Assembly (NCBI RefSeq): GCF_001593005.1
Contig: NZ_LQZQ01000002.1
Coordinates: 248,001 to 312,000 of the forward strand
Origin: Roseivirga ehrenbergii
GTDB taxonomy: Bacteria > Bacteroidota > Bacteroidia > Cytophagales > Cyclobacteriaceae
Direction of reading: 5' to 3'
Length of the DNA stretch: 64,000 nt
Made by a program: the position numbers and the translations under genes. How positions within the stretch are numbered: the stretch's first letter is position 1; the number at the start of each line of letters is the position of its first letter. Of the stretch, positions 47,698 to 56,967 are shown one piece after another. The notes under the pieces are model-generated. The model saw nothing but the letters and a program-made list of their open reading frames with translations. It did not search any database and was not told the origin of the DNA.

Positions 47698-48597
47698 TTA
47701 GTTTAAATTTCTATCCAATTCTATAATAGAGTAAAGAACTGCGTGTGCGGCTTTTATATAAAATGCCTGATTTACATTTTCAAATTCATCAGTGGCTTTG
47801 TGATAATGCTCGTGGTCTTCTACACCAAAATAAAGGAAGGGAATATTGTTCTTGTGAAAAACCCCATGGTCCGACTGCATCGTCCAATCGTCTTTACCTA
47901 AATCTGGAGAATCGTGGCCAAAAAGTAATTTCAATGGCGGCACCTCTACCTTTTCCAAAATAGATTTAAACTTAGGGTAGAAATGGGTTCCTGCTACATA
48001 AAGCTCGTTTTTATCATTAATACTGATCATGTCCATATTAACATTCAGAATTACATTCTCGATAGGAAACTCAGGATCATTAAAAATTGCTTTTGCTCCT
48101 TGAAGGCCCATTTCCTCACCATCTAGTGCCGCAAAATACAAAGCGTGTCTTGGCTTATTACTTTTAAAATATTCCATCATGGCGAGCATGGCCGCTACTC
48201 CAGAAGCGTTATCGTCTGCGCCATTAAATACTTCACCATTTCTCACCCCAACGTGATCGTAATGTGCAGTAATGATAAAAGCAGAATCTGACTCTCCTTG
48301 GATATAGCTTATAATATTTTCGCCCTTAATGGTGTCGCCTCGGCTCACAAAAGAGAATGGGTGGCGGTAGCCCTTCACCAAACTTTTTGGATTAACGGCA
48401 TCCATTTGTTTAATGATAAACTGGCGGGCAGCTTCAGCGCCTTTGGTTCCAGTTTTTCTGCCCTCAGCAGCATCATGTGAAAGTTTTCTTAAATCTTCTA
48501 ACATGATTTCTGTGTCCAGATCGTTTTGTGAATAAGCGCTAATTGGCGCACCAACAAATAATACAATAAGGGCAAGATGGAGGATATGCTTTTTCAT
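47698..48597 (-). CDS. M28-family zinc metallopeptidase, exported
   Basis: 299 residues from the ATG at 48597; starting further upstream would push the signal peptide inward. The signal ends at about residue 24 (SAYSQ). Two-zinc ligands of the M28 family are present: His112 in 'ITAHYDHVG', Asp129 in 'GADDNASG', Glu161/162 in 'DGEEMGL', Asp189 in 'NMDM' and His266 in 'HYHKATD'. It should release N-terminal amino acids from peptides in the periplasm. Length fits the single-domain form without a PA insert. It reads toward the ABC permease gene with 4 bp between them. Confidence 0.93.
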   Translation of the reverse strand: MKKHILHLALIVLFVGAPISAYSQNDLDTEIMLEDLRKLSHDAAEGRKTGTKGAEAARQFIIKQMDAVNPKSLVKGYRHPFSFVSRGDTIKGENIISYIQGESDSAFIITAHYDHVGVRNGEVFNGADDNASGVAAMLAMMEYFKSNKPRHALYFAALDGEEMGLQGAKAIFNDPEFPIENVILNVNMDMISINDKNELYVAGTHFYPKFKSILEKVEVPPLKLLFGHDSPDLGKDDWTMQSDHGVFHKNNIPFLYFGVEDHEHYHKATDEFENVNQAFYIKAAHAVLYSIIELDRNLN

Positions 48598-48687
48598 TTT
48601 TATTTGGTTAAGTTCGAACGAAAATGAATCGAACATTCAATATTTCGGTTCTTTTCAGGTTAAACTTAGTGAATTGAATAGTAAGTT

Positions 48688-49734
48688 TTGAAGGTCATAA
48701 TATATAATTTTCTTTTACTGCTTTTACTCGGCAGCTCACCACTGAACGCTCAGGGAACGAATGCTACGTTGTCTGCCTTACTTCACATGAATGAGGCTTA
48801 CGATCCTCCACAAGATATTCTAAGTACTAAGTCAATTGTATTAATGGATGTACCAAAGGGTATGTCAGTGGAGGAAAGGTTGAAATTAGCGGATGAGTTG
48901 CAAGCCTTTTTTGCCGAGGTGGGTATTGATGCCGCAGCGTATTTCCAAATCAACAGTTTTAGCTCCGTTAGCGGAATGGAAGAGCAAATTCCAGACTTTA
49001 TTTTAAGAAGAGATTTTAAGAACCTTATTTTTCTTACCGTTCTGAACCCAGAAAATGATTTTCTGTTAGGCATGGGCCCATTCAATGGCAAAAACAGCTT
49101 TTATGATAAAGGAGCTATATTTTGGTTAAGAAGAACGAACGATTTAAAAAGTGTTTTCAGTGAATTAACTACAAGGTTAAAGAGTGATGAATTTCCGAAA
49201 GAAAACCTTCTTCTAAGTAATTCAGCAGAATTTTTCGAGCCTACTGTTTCTGGTTTTAAACAAGCCTATATTACCTTACCTAAAGAGTTTGAAGGCAAAA
49301 AAATTGCTATTCCCCAAATAGAAACAGACCCGTTTGCACAACCCAATCCGCAGGCTTTGGGCATTGAAGCCATCACATCGGCAAATGCATTTAAAAAGGA
49401 GCTTTTAAACCGAAAAAACTCCTTCGAAGCCTTAGCTGCCAGTGATTCTACTTTGTTCCAAATTATAAATGTTGAAAACAAAACCGATGCTGATTTAAGA
49501 CGCGCTAGAGTAGATTATGTACTTCATTATATTGAAGCCAACGCCCAAAATGTCTACACCTTTTTACCCTTCGAAAAACGTGAGGAAAACAAAACAGGTG
49601 TATTAGTAAAATTCTTTTTACGCGATACCCGAACCAATATTGCTTTTTTAGGAAGTAGTTGGGATGCCAAAGAAAACTGGAATCAAGCCCTTAATTCATT
49701 TATTACTCAAATCAACAATATGAGGGGTAAATAA
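48688..49734 (+). CDS. Exported hypothetical protein with TTG start
   Basis: 348 residues. The start is a TTG: it is the only one that keeps the signal peptide (hydrophobic 7-15, ending near NAQG at 22-23); the first in-frame ATG falls after it. The mature part has alternating helix and strand segments, including 'LIFLTVLNP' and a late 'KFFLRDTRTNIAFLGSSWDAKENWN'. I recognise no family and no catalytic residues. It is probably periplasmic. It is divergent from the M28 peptidase, sharing a 90-bp upstream region, and is followed by a second M28 peptidase gene that appears to have its own promoter. Confidence 0.7.
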   Translation: MKVIIYNFLLLLLLGSSPLNAQGTNATLSALLHMNEAYDPPQDILSTKSIVLMDVPKGMSVEERLKLADELQAFFAEVGIDAAAYFQINSFSSVSGMEEQIPDFILRRDFKNLIFLTVLNPENDFLLGMGPFNGKNSFYDKGAIFWLRRTNDLKSVFSELTTRLKSDEFPKENLLLSNSAEFFEPTVSGFKQAYITLPKEFEGKKIAIPQIETDPFAQPNPQALGIEAITSANAFKKELLNRKNSFEALAASDSTLFQIINVENKTDADLRRARVDYVLHYIEANAQNVYTFLPFEKREENKTGVLVKFFLRDTRTNIAFLGSSWDAKENWNQALNSFITQINNMRGK

Positions 49735-49739
49735 CCCGA

Positions 49740-49770
49740 TTGAACACATTATTGCCCATCGGTATATTTT
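49740..49770 (+). promoter_or_regulatory. Probable promoter of second M28 peptidase
   Basis: TTG at 49740-49742, 20 nt, TATATTTT at 49763-49770 (one mismatch to TAnnTTTG). The predicted start is about 50 bp before the ATG. Confidence 0.4.
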
Positions 49771-49826
49771 AGAAAGATTTTAAAAGTACGATTAGCTACC
49801 TTCCTCATAAATTAAAACTTAAACAA

Positions 49827-51350
49827 ATGAGGATATCAGCAGTATTAGGGTTTCTATTTTTAGGGCTGCAAGCACTAGCTCAGAACACCCAAGTAGATTA
49901 CGAATCTATCTACAAAATCAAAGATGAAGGATTCAACAACAGTCAGGTAATGGACATTGCTTGGAACTTAACTGACAGAATTGGACCAAGACTTACAGGT
50001 TCTGAAGGTTTGAAAAAAGCCTATGATTGGACCTCTCAAATGTACAAAGATTGGGGTTTAACCAATGTTAAAGTTGAAGCTTGGGGCGATTTTGGTCCAG
50101 GATGGGAAGTAGACAAAAACTACCTTGCCATGACTGTTCCTTATTATCAAGCCATGATTGCTATTCCAAAAGCATGGACACCTGGTACTGGTAAAGAAAT
50201 TACAGCAGAAGTGGTTTATGTTGAGGTTAATACTGAAGAAGACCTAGCCAAATACAAAGGTAACCTTAAAGGCAAAGTAGTTTTAATGCCTACTACAATC
50301 AATGCTGAAAACGGTTATGAAGCCGATGCACGGAGATATACCGAAGAAGAATTAGAAGGCCTTACTAAAGTTACTGTAAGAGGTGGCGGAGGTGGTGGTA
50401 ACTTCAGTGCCAGCAGAATGTCTGAGTTCAGAAGAGCTTCTAACCTAAGAAGAGCCGCCTATACCATGTTAAAAGAAGAAGGCGTTGCAATGATTTTGAA
50501 TACTAGCCGAGGTGGAGGACAAGGAACATTCTTTACTTCAAACGGATCGAGAAATGATGACAGCGCTCTTCCAGAAATGGAAATGGCTCCTGAGCATTAT
50601 AACAGAATGGTTCGTTTGCTACAGAAAGGCGAAAAAGTAATGGTTGAAGCAGAAACTAAAACTCGCTTCTTGAAGAATGATACCAAAGGATATAACGTAT
50701 TAGGAGAAATTCAAGGTTCTGATGCTAAATTGAAAAATGAAGTAGTTATGTTAGGTGCTCACCTCGATTCTTGGTTTGCAGGAACAGGCGCTACAGATAA
50801 CGCTGCCGGATCAGCTGTAATGATGGAAGCGATGAGAATCTTAAAAGAATCAGGCGTAAAGCTAAGAAGAACAGTAAGAATTGCTCTTTGGAGTGGTGAA
50901 GAGCAAGGTATTTTTGGGTCAAGAAATTATGCTCAAAACACATTCATGACAGACAAAAAGCCTAACGCTGCTCACCAGAACTTCTCTGCTTATTATAACA
51001 TGGACAACGGAACAGGAGCCATTAGAGGAATTTACTTACAAGGTAACGAGGCTACAAAAGGTCTTTTCGAAGAATGGTTCAAGCCTTTCCACGATATAGG
51101 AGCAAGCACAATTACAGTAAACAACACAGGCGGTACCGATCACCTTGCGTTTGACGGTATTGGCTTACCTGGCTTCCAATTTATTCAAGATCCAATTGCT
51201 TATAGCACAAGAACACACCATACCAATATGGATGTATTTGAAGCTTTAGAAGAAGTGGATTTGAAAAAGAACGCAGTAATCATTGCCGCTTTAGTAATGC
51301 AAACTGCTAACATGGATGCTAAAATGCCTAGAAAACCGAAAGAGTTTTAA
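49827..51350 (+). CDS. M28-family peptidase with inserted PA-like domain
   Basis: 507 residues with a signal peptide ending at about residue 19 (ALAQN). A PA-like insert spans about 120-280 and holds an unusual run of glycines (186-191). The zinc core follows: His312 in 'LGAHLDSW', Asp324 in 'GATDNAAG', Glu358/359 in 'WSGEEQG', Asp393 in 'NMDNG' and His464/465 before 'TNMD'. The layout resembles carboxypeptidase Q-like proteins. Codon use is strongly biased (GGT, AAC, AAA), suggesting high expression. It probably digests peptides outside the cytoplasm. A strong terminator follows. Confidence 0.93.
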   Translation: MRISAVLGFLFLGLQALAQNTQVDYESIYKIKDEGFNNSQVMDIAWNLTDRIGPRLTGSEGLKKAYDWTSQMYKDWGLTNVKVEAWGDFGPGWEVDKNYLAMTVPYYQAMIAIPKAWTPGTGKEITAEVVYVEVNTEEDLAKYKGNLKGKVVLMPTTINAENGYEADARRYTEEELEGLTKVTVRGGGGGGNFSASRMSEFRRASNLRRAAYTMLKEEGVAMILNTSRGGGQGTFFTSNGSRNDDSALPEMEMAPEHYNRMVRLLQKGEKVMVEAETKTRFLKNDTKGYNVLGEIQGSDAKLKNEVVMLGAHLDSWFAGTGATDNAAGSAVMMEAMRILKESGVKLRRTVRIALWSGEEQGIFGSRNYAQNTFMTDKKPNAAHQNFSAYYNMDNGTGAIRGIYLQGNEATKGLFEEWFKPFHDIGASTITVNNTGGTDHLAFDGIGLPGFQFIQDPIAYSTRTHHTNMDVFEALEEVDLKKNAVIIAALVMQTANMDAKMPRKPKEF

Positions 51351-51377
51351 TAAGTAGTATTAGATTTAGAAATAGCG

Positions 51378-51413
51378 AAAGGCCTTGTCTGTAAAAGATA
51401 AGGCCTTTTTCTT
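51378..51413 (+). terminator. Intrinsic terminator after M28 peptidase
   Basis: AAAGGCCTT and AAGGCCTTT form the base of a stem of about 13 bp, extended inward by TCT/AGA with one wobble pair, and followed by TTCTTT. It lies 28 bp after the stop, on the same strand, and before a convergent gene. Confidence 0.8.
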
Positions 51414-51424
51414 TGATAGCTTCG

Positions 51425-51955
51425 TCAATAAAGCTCTGGGTTGATAAAAGGAATTAGCGCCAATACAATGGCTGGCCTGTAGTATTCCGATCTGTCTATC
51501 AAATCATGAGTTAGAATACCCACCGCGCCATTAGACTGTTTAGAGTTAGATCGCTTAAACACCATATCATCTGCCAGACCCAATTCTATTCCTTGATGTA
51601 TTAGTTCTACAATTTTTGGTGGAAGAGTAAAGGTGGCGGTTCTAGATTCGCCCTTTTGGTCATTAGAAATTATGCTTATCCATGCAAAAGCTAACATTTC
51701 GCCTGCTTCTGTTTCAGAAATTCCTCCTTCTATTCCAACCCAATAGTCTGCTTTGGGCTCAGCAGACTGCGCATTCTTTGCTCTGTTTCTTGCTCCTTCG
51801 AGCGTCTCCAAATCACTCATTGGTTGGTCTGCCACATTGGAGGGAACATTTATTCCTGAAAAAATAAATGATTCATTTTTGAATACTTCCTGAAAAGCCC
51901 TTTCGGTACATTTAATTTTTACCGGGTTTTGAGAGGCTATAACTACCTTAATCAT
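51425..51955 (-). CDS. yjjX: Inosine/xanthosine triphosphatase
   Basis: 176 residues, the normal size for the YjjX/DUF84 family. It opens with 'VVIASQNPVKIKCTERAF', the family's nucleotide-binding start, followed by 'GARNRAKNAQ' and 'WVGIEGGI'. It hydrolyses ITP and XTP (deaminated purine nucleotides) to diphosphates, keeping them out of DNA and RNA. A later 'SRTATFTLPP' fits the core. It follows the TPR gene after 6 bp on the same strand, so they are likely co-transcribed. Confidence 0.9.
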   Translation of the reverse strand: MIKVVIASQNPVKIKCTERAFQEVFKNESFIFSGINVPSNVADQPMSDLETLEGARNRAKNAQSAEPKADYWVGIEGGISETEAGEMLAFAWISIISNDQKGESRTATFTLPPKIVELIHQGIELGLADDMVFKRSNSKQSNGAVGILTHDLIDRSEYYRPAIVLALIPFINPELY

Positions 51956-51961
51956 TTTTAA

Positions 51962-53158
51962 TTATCCCTTTCCATTCAGTTCTGCAAGCTTATCTGTCAT
52001 TTTCAGACGTTCGTAGAAAACCTTGAGTGCGCGGATTGTTCCGGGGTCATCCGGCTTAATTTTTCTACACATTTCCATATAAGGCAATGCCTTTCTCGTC
52101 CAGTTATGGCCTACTTCTTCTGTATTTTTCCCACTAATAACGTATTCTTCCTCGCTCATTAAATTAATTCGGTCATATACTCGATTGGCCTGTTCGTTAA
52201 TCATTACCGCGTAATTGTAATTGGCGGTAAAATCTTTGGGATACTTATCAAGGTAGATTTCATAATCTTCAGAAGCCATCTCGAAATACTTTTCGGAACG
52301 CTCTGGCAACCCATTAGCGTAAGCGTCTTTAAAAATGCGATCGAAAAGGTCTGCACGCCTTAATCTCAATTCATAATTATTCGGAATGCGGTTGAGAACG
52401 GTATTTAATCGAGATTCAGCCTCTTCAAATTTATTCAACCTAATTAGCGCTCTTACTTCTTCGGCAATGTAAGGCAAGTGATCGGGGTATTCAAAAAGCG
52501 CTTCTTCAATCATATCTAGCCTTTCTTCTAACGGAACGTTTAAAGCTTGATTACAAGTAATCAGGCTGTTATAAACTGTTTTGCTTAATCTAGTAAAAGA
52601 CTTCATCGCCAGATAATACTTAATGGCTTGCTGATAATTTTGAGCGTTTTGTGCACTGAGCCCTGCATATAAATAGGCCGTAGTATCTTGTGGCTTAACG
52701 GCCTGTGCCATCTCAAAATACTTTGCGGCTGATTCGAATTTCAGTTCTTGATAATCTTTATACCCCTTATTAATCCCATCGGCCCATAGGATTTCTAATT
52801 GATTGTCTGCAAGGCGATAAAGATTGTCTGTCGGCTCGGTAAGTATTTTGGTTTTATTATAGCACAAGGCTACTTCACCAGCAAAATCTTTAAGGTCTGG
52901 TTTTAATTTGCGAAACTCAGGAGCATCGCTATTGAGAATTTCATGATAAATGCGGCCTTTGGTATACCAAGCTCTGGCACTTTTATCTCCATCGGGGCTT
53001 TCAAAAACCTCATCTATAGTTTCTTTAGCCTCTACATACTTGTTGTCATTCAAAAAAGTACTTGCCACAGTCACCAAGTCCTGAGAATAACTAGGACCGG
53101 TAAGCAGCGCAAATAGTATGGTAATAGTTAGCCTCAAATCGGTTAAATGGAACGACAC
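51962..53158 (-). CDS. Exported TPR-repeat protein
   Basis: 398 residues from a GTG at 53158; a TTG at 53137 would give a shorter, more typical signal peptide (hydrophobic core then PSYSQ). The mature protein is built of TPR-like helix pairs, e.g. 'ESAAKYFEMAQAVKPQDTTAYLYAGL' region and a late 'YNYAVMINEQANRV' region, forming a superhelical scaffold for protein binding. There are no membrane segments. It is probably periplasmic and part of a larger complex; the partner is unknown. A TATATTTG element exists upstream (53446 to 53439, minus strand) without a clear -33 partner. Confidence 0.82.
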   Translation of the reverse strand: MSFHLTDLRLTITILFALLTGPSYSQDLVTVASTFLNDNKYVEAKETIDEVFESPDGDKSARAWYTKGRIYHEILNSDAPEFRKLKPDLKDFAGEVALCYNKTKILTEPTDNLYRLADNQLEILWADGINKGYKDYQELKFESAAKYFEMAQAVKPQDTTAYLYAGLSAQNAQNYQQAIKYYLAMKSFTRLSKTVYNSLITCNQALNVPLEERLDMIEEALFEYPDHLPYIAEEVRALIRLNKFEEAESRLNTVLNRIPNNYELRLRRADLFDRIFKDAYANGLPERSEKYFEMASEDYEIYLDKYPKDFTANYNYAVMINEQANRVYDRINLMSEEEYVISGKNTEEVGHNWTRKALPYMEMCRKIKPDDPGTIRALKVFYERLKMTDKLAELNGKG

Positions 53159-53497
53159 GTGAAAATATGAAATATTGTAATAGTGGGCATTATATTTTCA
53201 ACAAGTATATAAAATCAAACAATGAATAAATTTACATTCAAGCCACAATAGCTGTTGATGGAATACAGAAATAAGCATTTTATAGCTAAACATCAAAATT
53301 CCAGATCAGACTTATTGCATTCCGCTAGCCATAGGGTTCAGTGCTGAACTTGACCAAAAACAGTCAAAGTCCATTTAAAAACAAATGTTATTGGAGAGGG
53401 TGTGAGGTAAAGGATCGGTTCTAAAAAAACAGAACAGTCAAATATATGAAATTTAATATTGAGGGACATATTTAATATGTCCCTCATGGTATTTTAG
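53159..53497. other. Gap between TPR and BNR-repeat genes
   Basis: About 340 bp. It holds a hairpin at 53461-53485 just after the BNR-repeat gene, an exact minus-strand TATATTTG (53446 to 53439) that may drive the TPR gene from a leader of about 275 nt, and a short hairpin GTTCAG/CTGAAC near 53337-53350. I see no convincing ORF. Confidence 0.45.
53461..53485 (-). terminator. Hairpin after the BNR-repeat gene
   Basis: GAGGGACATAT pairs perfectly with ATATGTCCCTC (11 bp) around a TTA loop, 13 bp after the minus-strand stop. The following minus-strand sequence is AT-rich rather than a clean T tract, so it is a probable but not classic terminator. Confidence 0.55.
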
Positions 53498-56400
53498 CTA
53501 TTGTTTTTTCCAGTTGGGGAGTCTACCTGATGTAAGTGGTGCTCCTAGTTGATCCAACTTTCCATCCATTCTAGTAAATTCACTCACCAAAGCTTTCACT
53601 TTTGGCAAAATTGGAGCAAACTCATTGGCAGCAATATCATAATTGGTCTTGGCTGTTCCCGTAACATTAGAGGTAGAACCAAAAATATCATACACTGCAT
53701 TTTGCGCCCGCTGGCTTGTAGCGTACTCACCATCCATATCTAATTGGCCGTAGTCAGAATCTCCATTGAGTTCAATATTTAGGGCTTTTACCTTGTTCTC
53801 TAAAACTAGAATTTCCTTCATCAGCTCATTGCTTTCTCTAGCAGAAAAACCCTTGGCAGCTGCTTTATAGCTAGCAATTTTTCCATTCATTTCGCCCAAT
53901 ACGGAACGAGTTGAGTTAACAGCTTGCATTAAAGCCATTGCCTTCTTTTTGAAATTTGCCATAGCAAGCCAATCATCTGCTGGAATGGTCTTATTGTCGA
54001 TATCTTTCACTATAAAGCTTACCGGCTCAGCCAATTCACTGATTTCACCTTTTATATTTTGCGATAAGCTCACTGTATAGTTACCTGGAACAACATATAC
54101 ATTGGAAGAAGGCAAACTACTAGTGACAGACGCTTGTCGTTCATTCACTGGACCAAAGCCCGCATAAGTCATATCCCATGTAATTTCACTAATGCCCTTT
54201 CTCAACGGACTTCTCAATTCACTTACAATATCACCCGTTTGATCTTTTATGGTGAAAATTAAGAAGGAAGGAAGTTCACTTTCTTCTGCTTTGAGTTCTT
54301 CTAGAGTGGGGTAAGGAATCGCTTGCCCATTCTTAAAGGCTTCCGCATCTCTTTTCGACCTTTCTGCTTTCAAAGAACTTACGCCCTCTTTCACATAGTA
54401 AGTAAAGGTTGCTCCTCTGGTTGGGTTGTCTGCCGCAAAAAACATTTCGCCTTGAAAACCTTTGTCTGAACTACCCAAACTGCCCAGCGGCTGCCAAGTG
54501 TTGTACATCAAACCATCCTTAATTTTGAAAATATGACCGTCCTTGGCCAGCAGGTCTTGTGTCATTTCTCGAAGTGGCGCATAATTATCCAACACATAAA
54601 AACCTCTTCCGAAAGTAGCCAGTACCAAATCATTTTCTCTTTCTTGAATGGCAATATCGCGTACATTCACAGCCGCAGGTAGCCCAGCGGATAACTTCGT
54701 CCAGCTTCCACCTTCATTCATCGAAACAAAAACACCATATTCAGTTCCAGCAAATAGGATATTCGCATTCACGTGGTCTTGTTCTAAAGCATAAACAGCG
54801 CCTTTGGGTAAGTTGGAAGAAATACTTGACCACGTTTTTCCCTTATCGTTACTTTTGTACACATAAGGGGTGAAATCGCCACTTTTATGGTTATTAAAAG
54901 CTGCGTAAACCGTATTTACATCGTGCTTCGAAGCAATTAAATCATACACATAGGTGTTTTCAGGAACGCCAGCAAAACGAGTGACATATCTCCAAATGTT
55001 GCCTCCATCTTCAGTGATGTTGATTCGGCCATCGTCAGTTCCTACATAAAGTAAACCCTCTTGCAAACGTGATTCATCCAGAGAAACCGCAGCACCATAT
55101 CGTGAAGTAGATCCGTTTTTCGCAACGGCATCCATAGGCCAAATTTTGCCCATAATCGGCAATAAATTTCTGTCAATGTTCTGGTCAAGTTCACCACTTA
55201 TTACTTCCCAAGAATCACCACGGTCTGTACTTTTGAATAGCTTATTTCCCCCAAAATATACCGTTTTGTGATCGTGTGGGCTGATCATTAATGGAGAATC
55301 CCAGTTAAAATTATACTGCCTTTCGTCTTTTCTTGGCTTAGGCTGAATGCTCACCGCTTCGCCACTTTTTCTATCGAAACGAACGATTCCGCCATTTTGC
55401 GATTGAGAATATATAATGTTCGGGTCTTCAGGGTCTGGAACCGATTCGAAACCGTCTCCACCTTGAGTTACAATCCAATCGGAACTTACAATGCCATGAC
55501 GACTTAGCGTCTGTGAAGGGCCGTGCAAGCTGTAGTTATCTTGGGTTCCGCCCATAATATTATAGAAAGGATATTCATTGTCTACTGAAACTTTATAGAA
55601 CTGAGTAACTGGTAAATTGCTAAAGAACTTCCAGTTTTCGCCCCTGTCAAACGATTCGTAAACACCACCATCAGAGCCTTGCAATAAGTGATTTGTATTG
55701 TTTGGGTCAATCCACAGGGCGTGGTTATCCCAGTGCTTACTTTTCTCTCCTAGCCCAGAAAATGTCTTTCCACCGTCTTCTGTAATTTGTGTAAACGTAT
55801 CCAAAAGGTAAACACGGCCTACATGTACTGGGTCGGCCACAATTTCTTGATAGTAATTTCCGCTAGAAGAAGTACTACTCATTTTCTGCCAAGAGGCTCC
55901 TCGGTTGGTACTTCTGAAAAACCCGCCTTGTCCACTTTGCGCTTCAACTACGGCATACAAAACTTCTGGGTCGGCTGGCGAAATGGCCATTCCAATTCGG
56001 CCTTTGTCCACGCCTGGCAATCCACGGTTTATTTTTTCCCAAGATTTACCAGCATCCATCGATCTGTAAATACCCGACTCTGGGCCTCCACCTAAATAAG
56101 TCCATTGTCTTCTTCGTCTTTGGTGGGCTGTGGCATAGAGTATATCTGGGTTTCTCGGGTCGAAGTGTACCTCATTTACTCCCGTGTGTTCACTAATTTC
56201 TAAAACTTTCTCCCAGTTTTCGCCACCATCTGTAGTTTTATAAAGGCCACGATCACCGCCTGCACTCCAAACCGGGCCGTATGCAGCTACATAAACCACA
56301 TCAGAATTTCGAGGGTCAATGGCGATCATTCCAATGTGTTCTGAATTTTTCAAACCCATGTTTTTCCATGAGCTACCCCCGTCTTCTGATTTATAAACCC

Positions 56401-56812
56401 CATCGCCATAAGAAACGGAACGCTGGTTGTTGTTTTCTCCAGTACCTACCCAAACTACATTGTGGTTATTCGGGTCGATTTCTACCGTTCCGATAGAATA
56501 AGAACCTTGTCCATCAAAAATTGGGGTGAAAGTGGTTCCCGCATTGGTGGTTTTCCAAACACCGCCTGCTGCTGCGCCTACATAAAATTCGCTATGGTTT
56601 GAAGGGTTCACGGCTATGTCGGCAATTCTACCAGAAGTAAGCGCTGGCCCAACACTTCTGAATTTAAGTGTACCAAGAGAAATCCCCTTTAAAGGGTCAT
56701 CAACATCGGTCTTGGTTTGTTCTTTTTTATTGCGTTGTGCAAAACTGTTTGCAGAAATAAGAAGGAAGGCCATAGAAAAGCATAAGGCCTTGAAGAAGTT
56801 AAGATGTTTCAT
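53498..56812 (-). CDS. Sortilin-like BNR-repeat exported protein
   Basis: 1104 residues; the signal peptide ends at about residue 26 (NSFAQ). Residues 45-770 carry many BNR/Asp-box motifs of the form S-x-D-x-G-x-x-W ('STDRGDSWE', 'SNDKGKTWS', 'TTDGGENWE'), predicting a large sortilin/Vps10-like beta-propeller. The C-terminal third (about 780-1104) has beta-rich and then helical parts with no T9SS sorting domain. Such proteins are often labelled glycosyl hydrolases, but no catalytic acid pair is evident, so binding of extracellular ligands is as likely. It is probably periplasmic or outer-membrane associated. It forms its own transcription unit. Confidence 0.85.
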   Translation of the reverse strand: MKHLNFFKALCFSMAFLLISANSFAQRNKKEQTKTDVDDPLKGISLGTLKFRSVGPALTSGRIADIAVNPSNHSEFYVGAAAGGVWKTTNAGTTFTPIFDGQGSYSIGTVEIDPNNHNVVWVGTGENNNQRSVSYGDGVYKSEDGGSSWKNMGLKNSEHIGMIAIDPRNSDVVYVAAYGPVWSAGGDRGLYKTTDGGENWEKVLEISEHTGVNEVHFDPRNPDILYATAHQRRRRQWTYLGGGPESGIYRSMDAGKSWEKINRGLPGVDKGRIGMAISPADPEVLYAVVEAQSGQGGFFRSTNRGASWQKMSSTSSSGNYYQEIVADPVHVGRVYLLDTFTQITEDGGKTFSGLGEKSKHWDNHALWIDPNNTNHLLQGSDGGVYESFDRGENWKFFSNLPVTQFYKVSVDNEYPFYNIMGGTQDNYSLHGPSQTLSRHGIVSSDWIVTQGGDGFESVPDPEDPNIIYSQSQNGGIVRFDRKSGEAVSIQPKPRKDERQYNFNWDSPLMISPHDHKTVYFGGNKLFKSTDRGDSWEVISGELDQNIDRNLLPIMGKIWPMDAVAKNGSTSRYGAAVSLDESRLQEGLLYVGTDDGRINITEDGGNIWRYVTRFAGVPENTYVYDLIASKHDVNTVYAAFNNHKSGDFTPYVYKSNDKGKTWSSISSNLPKGAVYALEQDHVNANILFAGTEYGVFVSMNEGGSWTKLSAGLPAAVNVRDIAIQERENDLVLATFGRGFYVLDNYAPLREMTQDLLAKDGHIFKIKDGLMYNTWQPLGSLGSSDKGFQGEMFFAADNPTRGATFTYYVKEGVSSLKAERSKRDAEAFKNGQAIPYPTLEELKAEESELPSFLIFTIKDQTGDIVSELRSPLRKGISEITWDMTYAGFGPVNERQASVTSSLPSSNVYVVPGNYTVSLSQNIKGEISELAEPVSFIVKDIDNKTIPADDWLAMANFKKKAMALMQAVNSTRSVLGEMNGKIASYKAAAKGFSARESNELMKEILVLENKVKALNIELNGDSDYGQLDMDGEYATSQRAQNAVYDIFGSTSNVTGTAKTNYDIAANEFAPILPKVKALVSEFTRMDGKLDQLGAPLTSGRLPNWKKQ

Positions 56813-56900
56813 TCTAGTGTGTTTTGTGGTGGAAGAAATATAGGTTTTATTTCAAACAGTACATAACGCCCACCCTAAATTGCCACTTCTGAGAGTGCAA

Positions 56901-56937
56901 CAAAAAAGGTCTGACTTTCAAAATGAAAATCAGACCT
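56901..56937 (-). terminator. Intrinsic terminator of glyS
   Basis: On the minus strand AGGTCTGA and TCAGACCT form an 8-bp stem, extended inward by TTTC/GAAA, followed by six T residues. It lies 31 bp after the glyS stop. Confidence 0.85.
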
Positions 56938-56967
56938 AAATAAATTCAACTAGTAAAGAAACTATAC

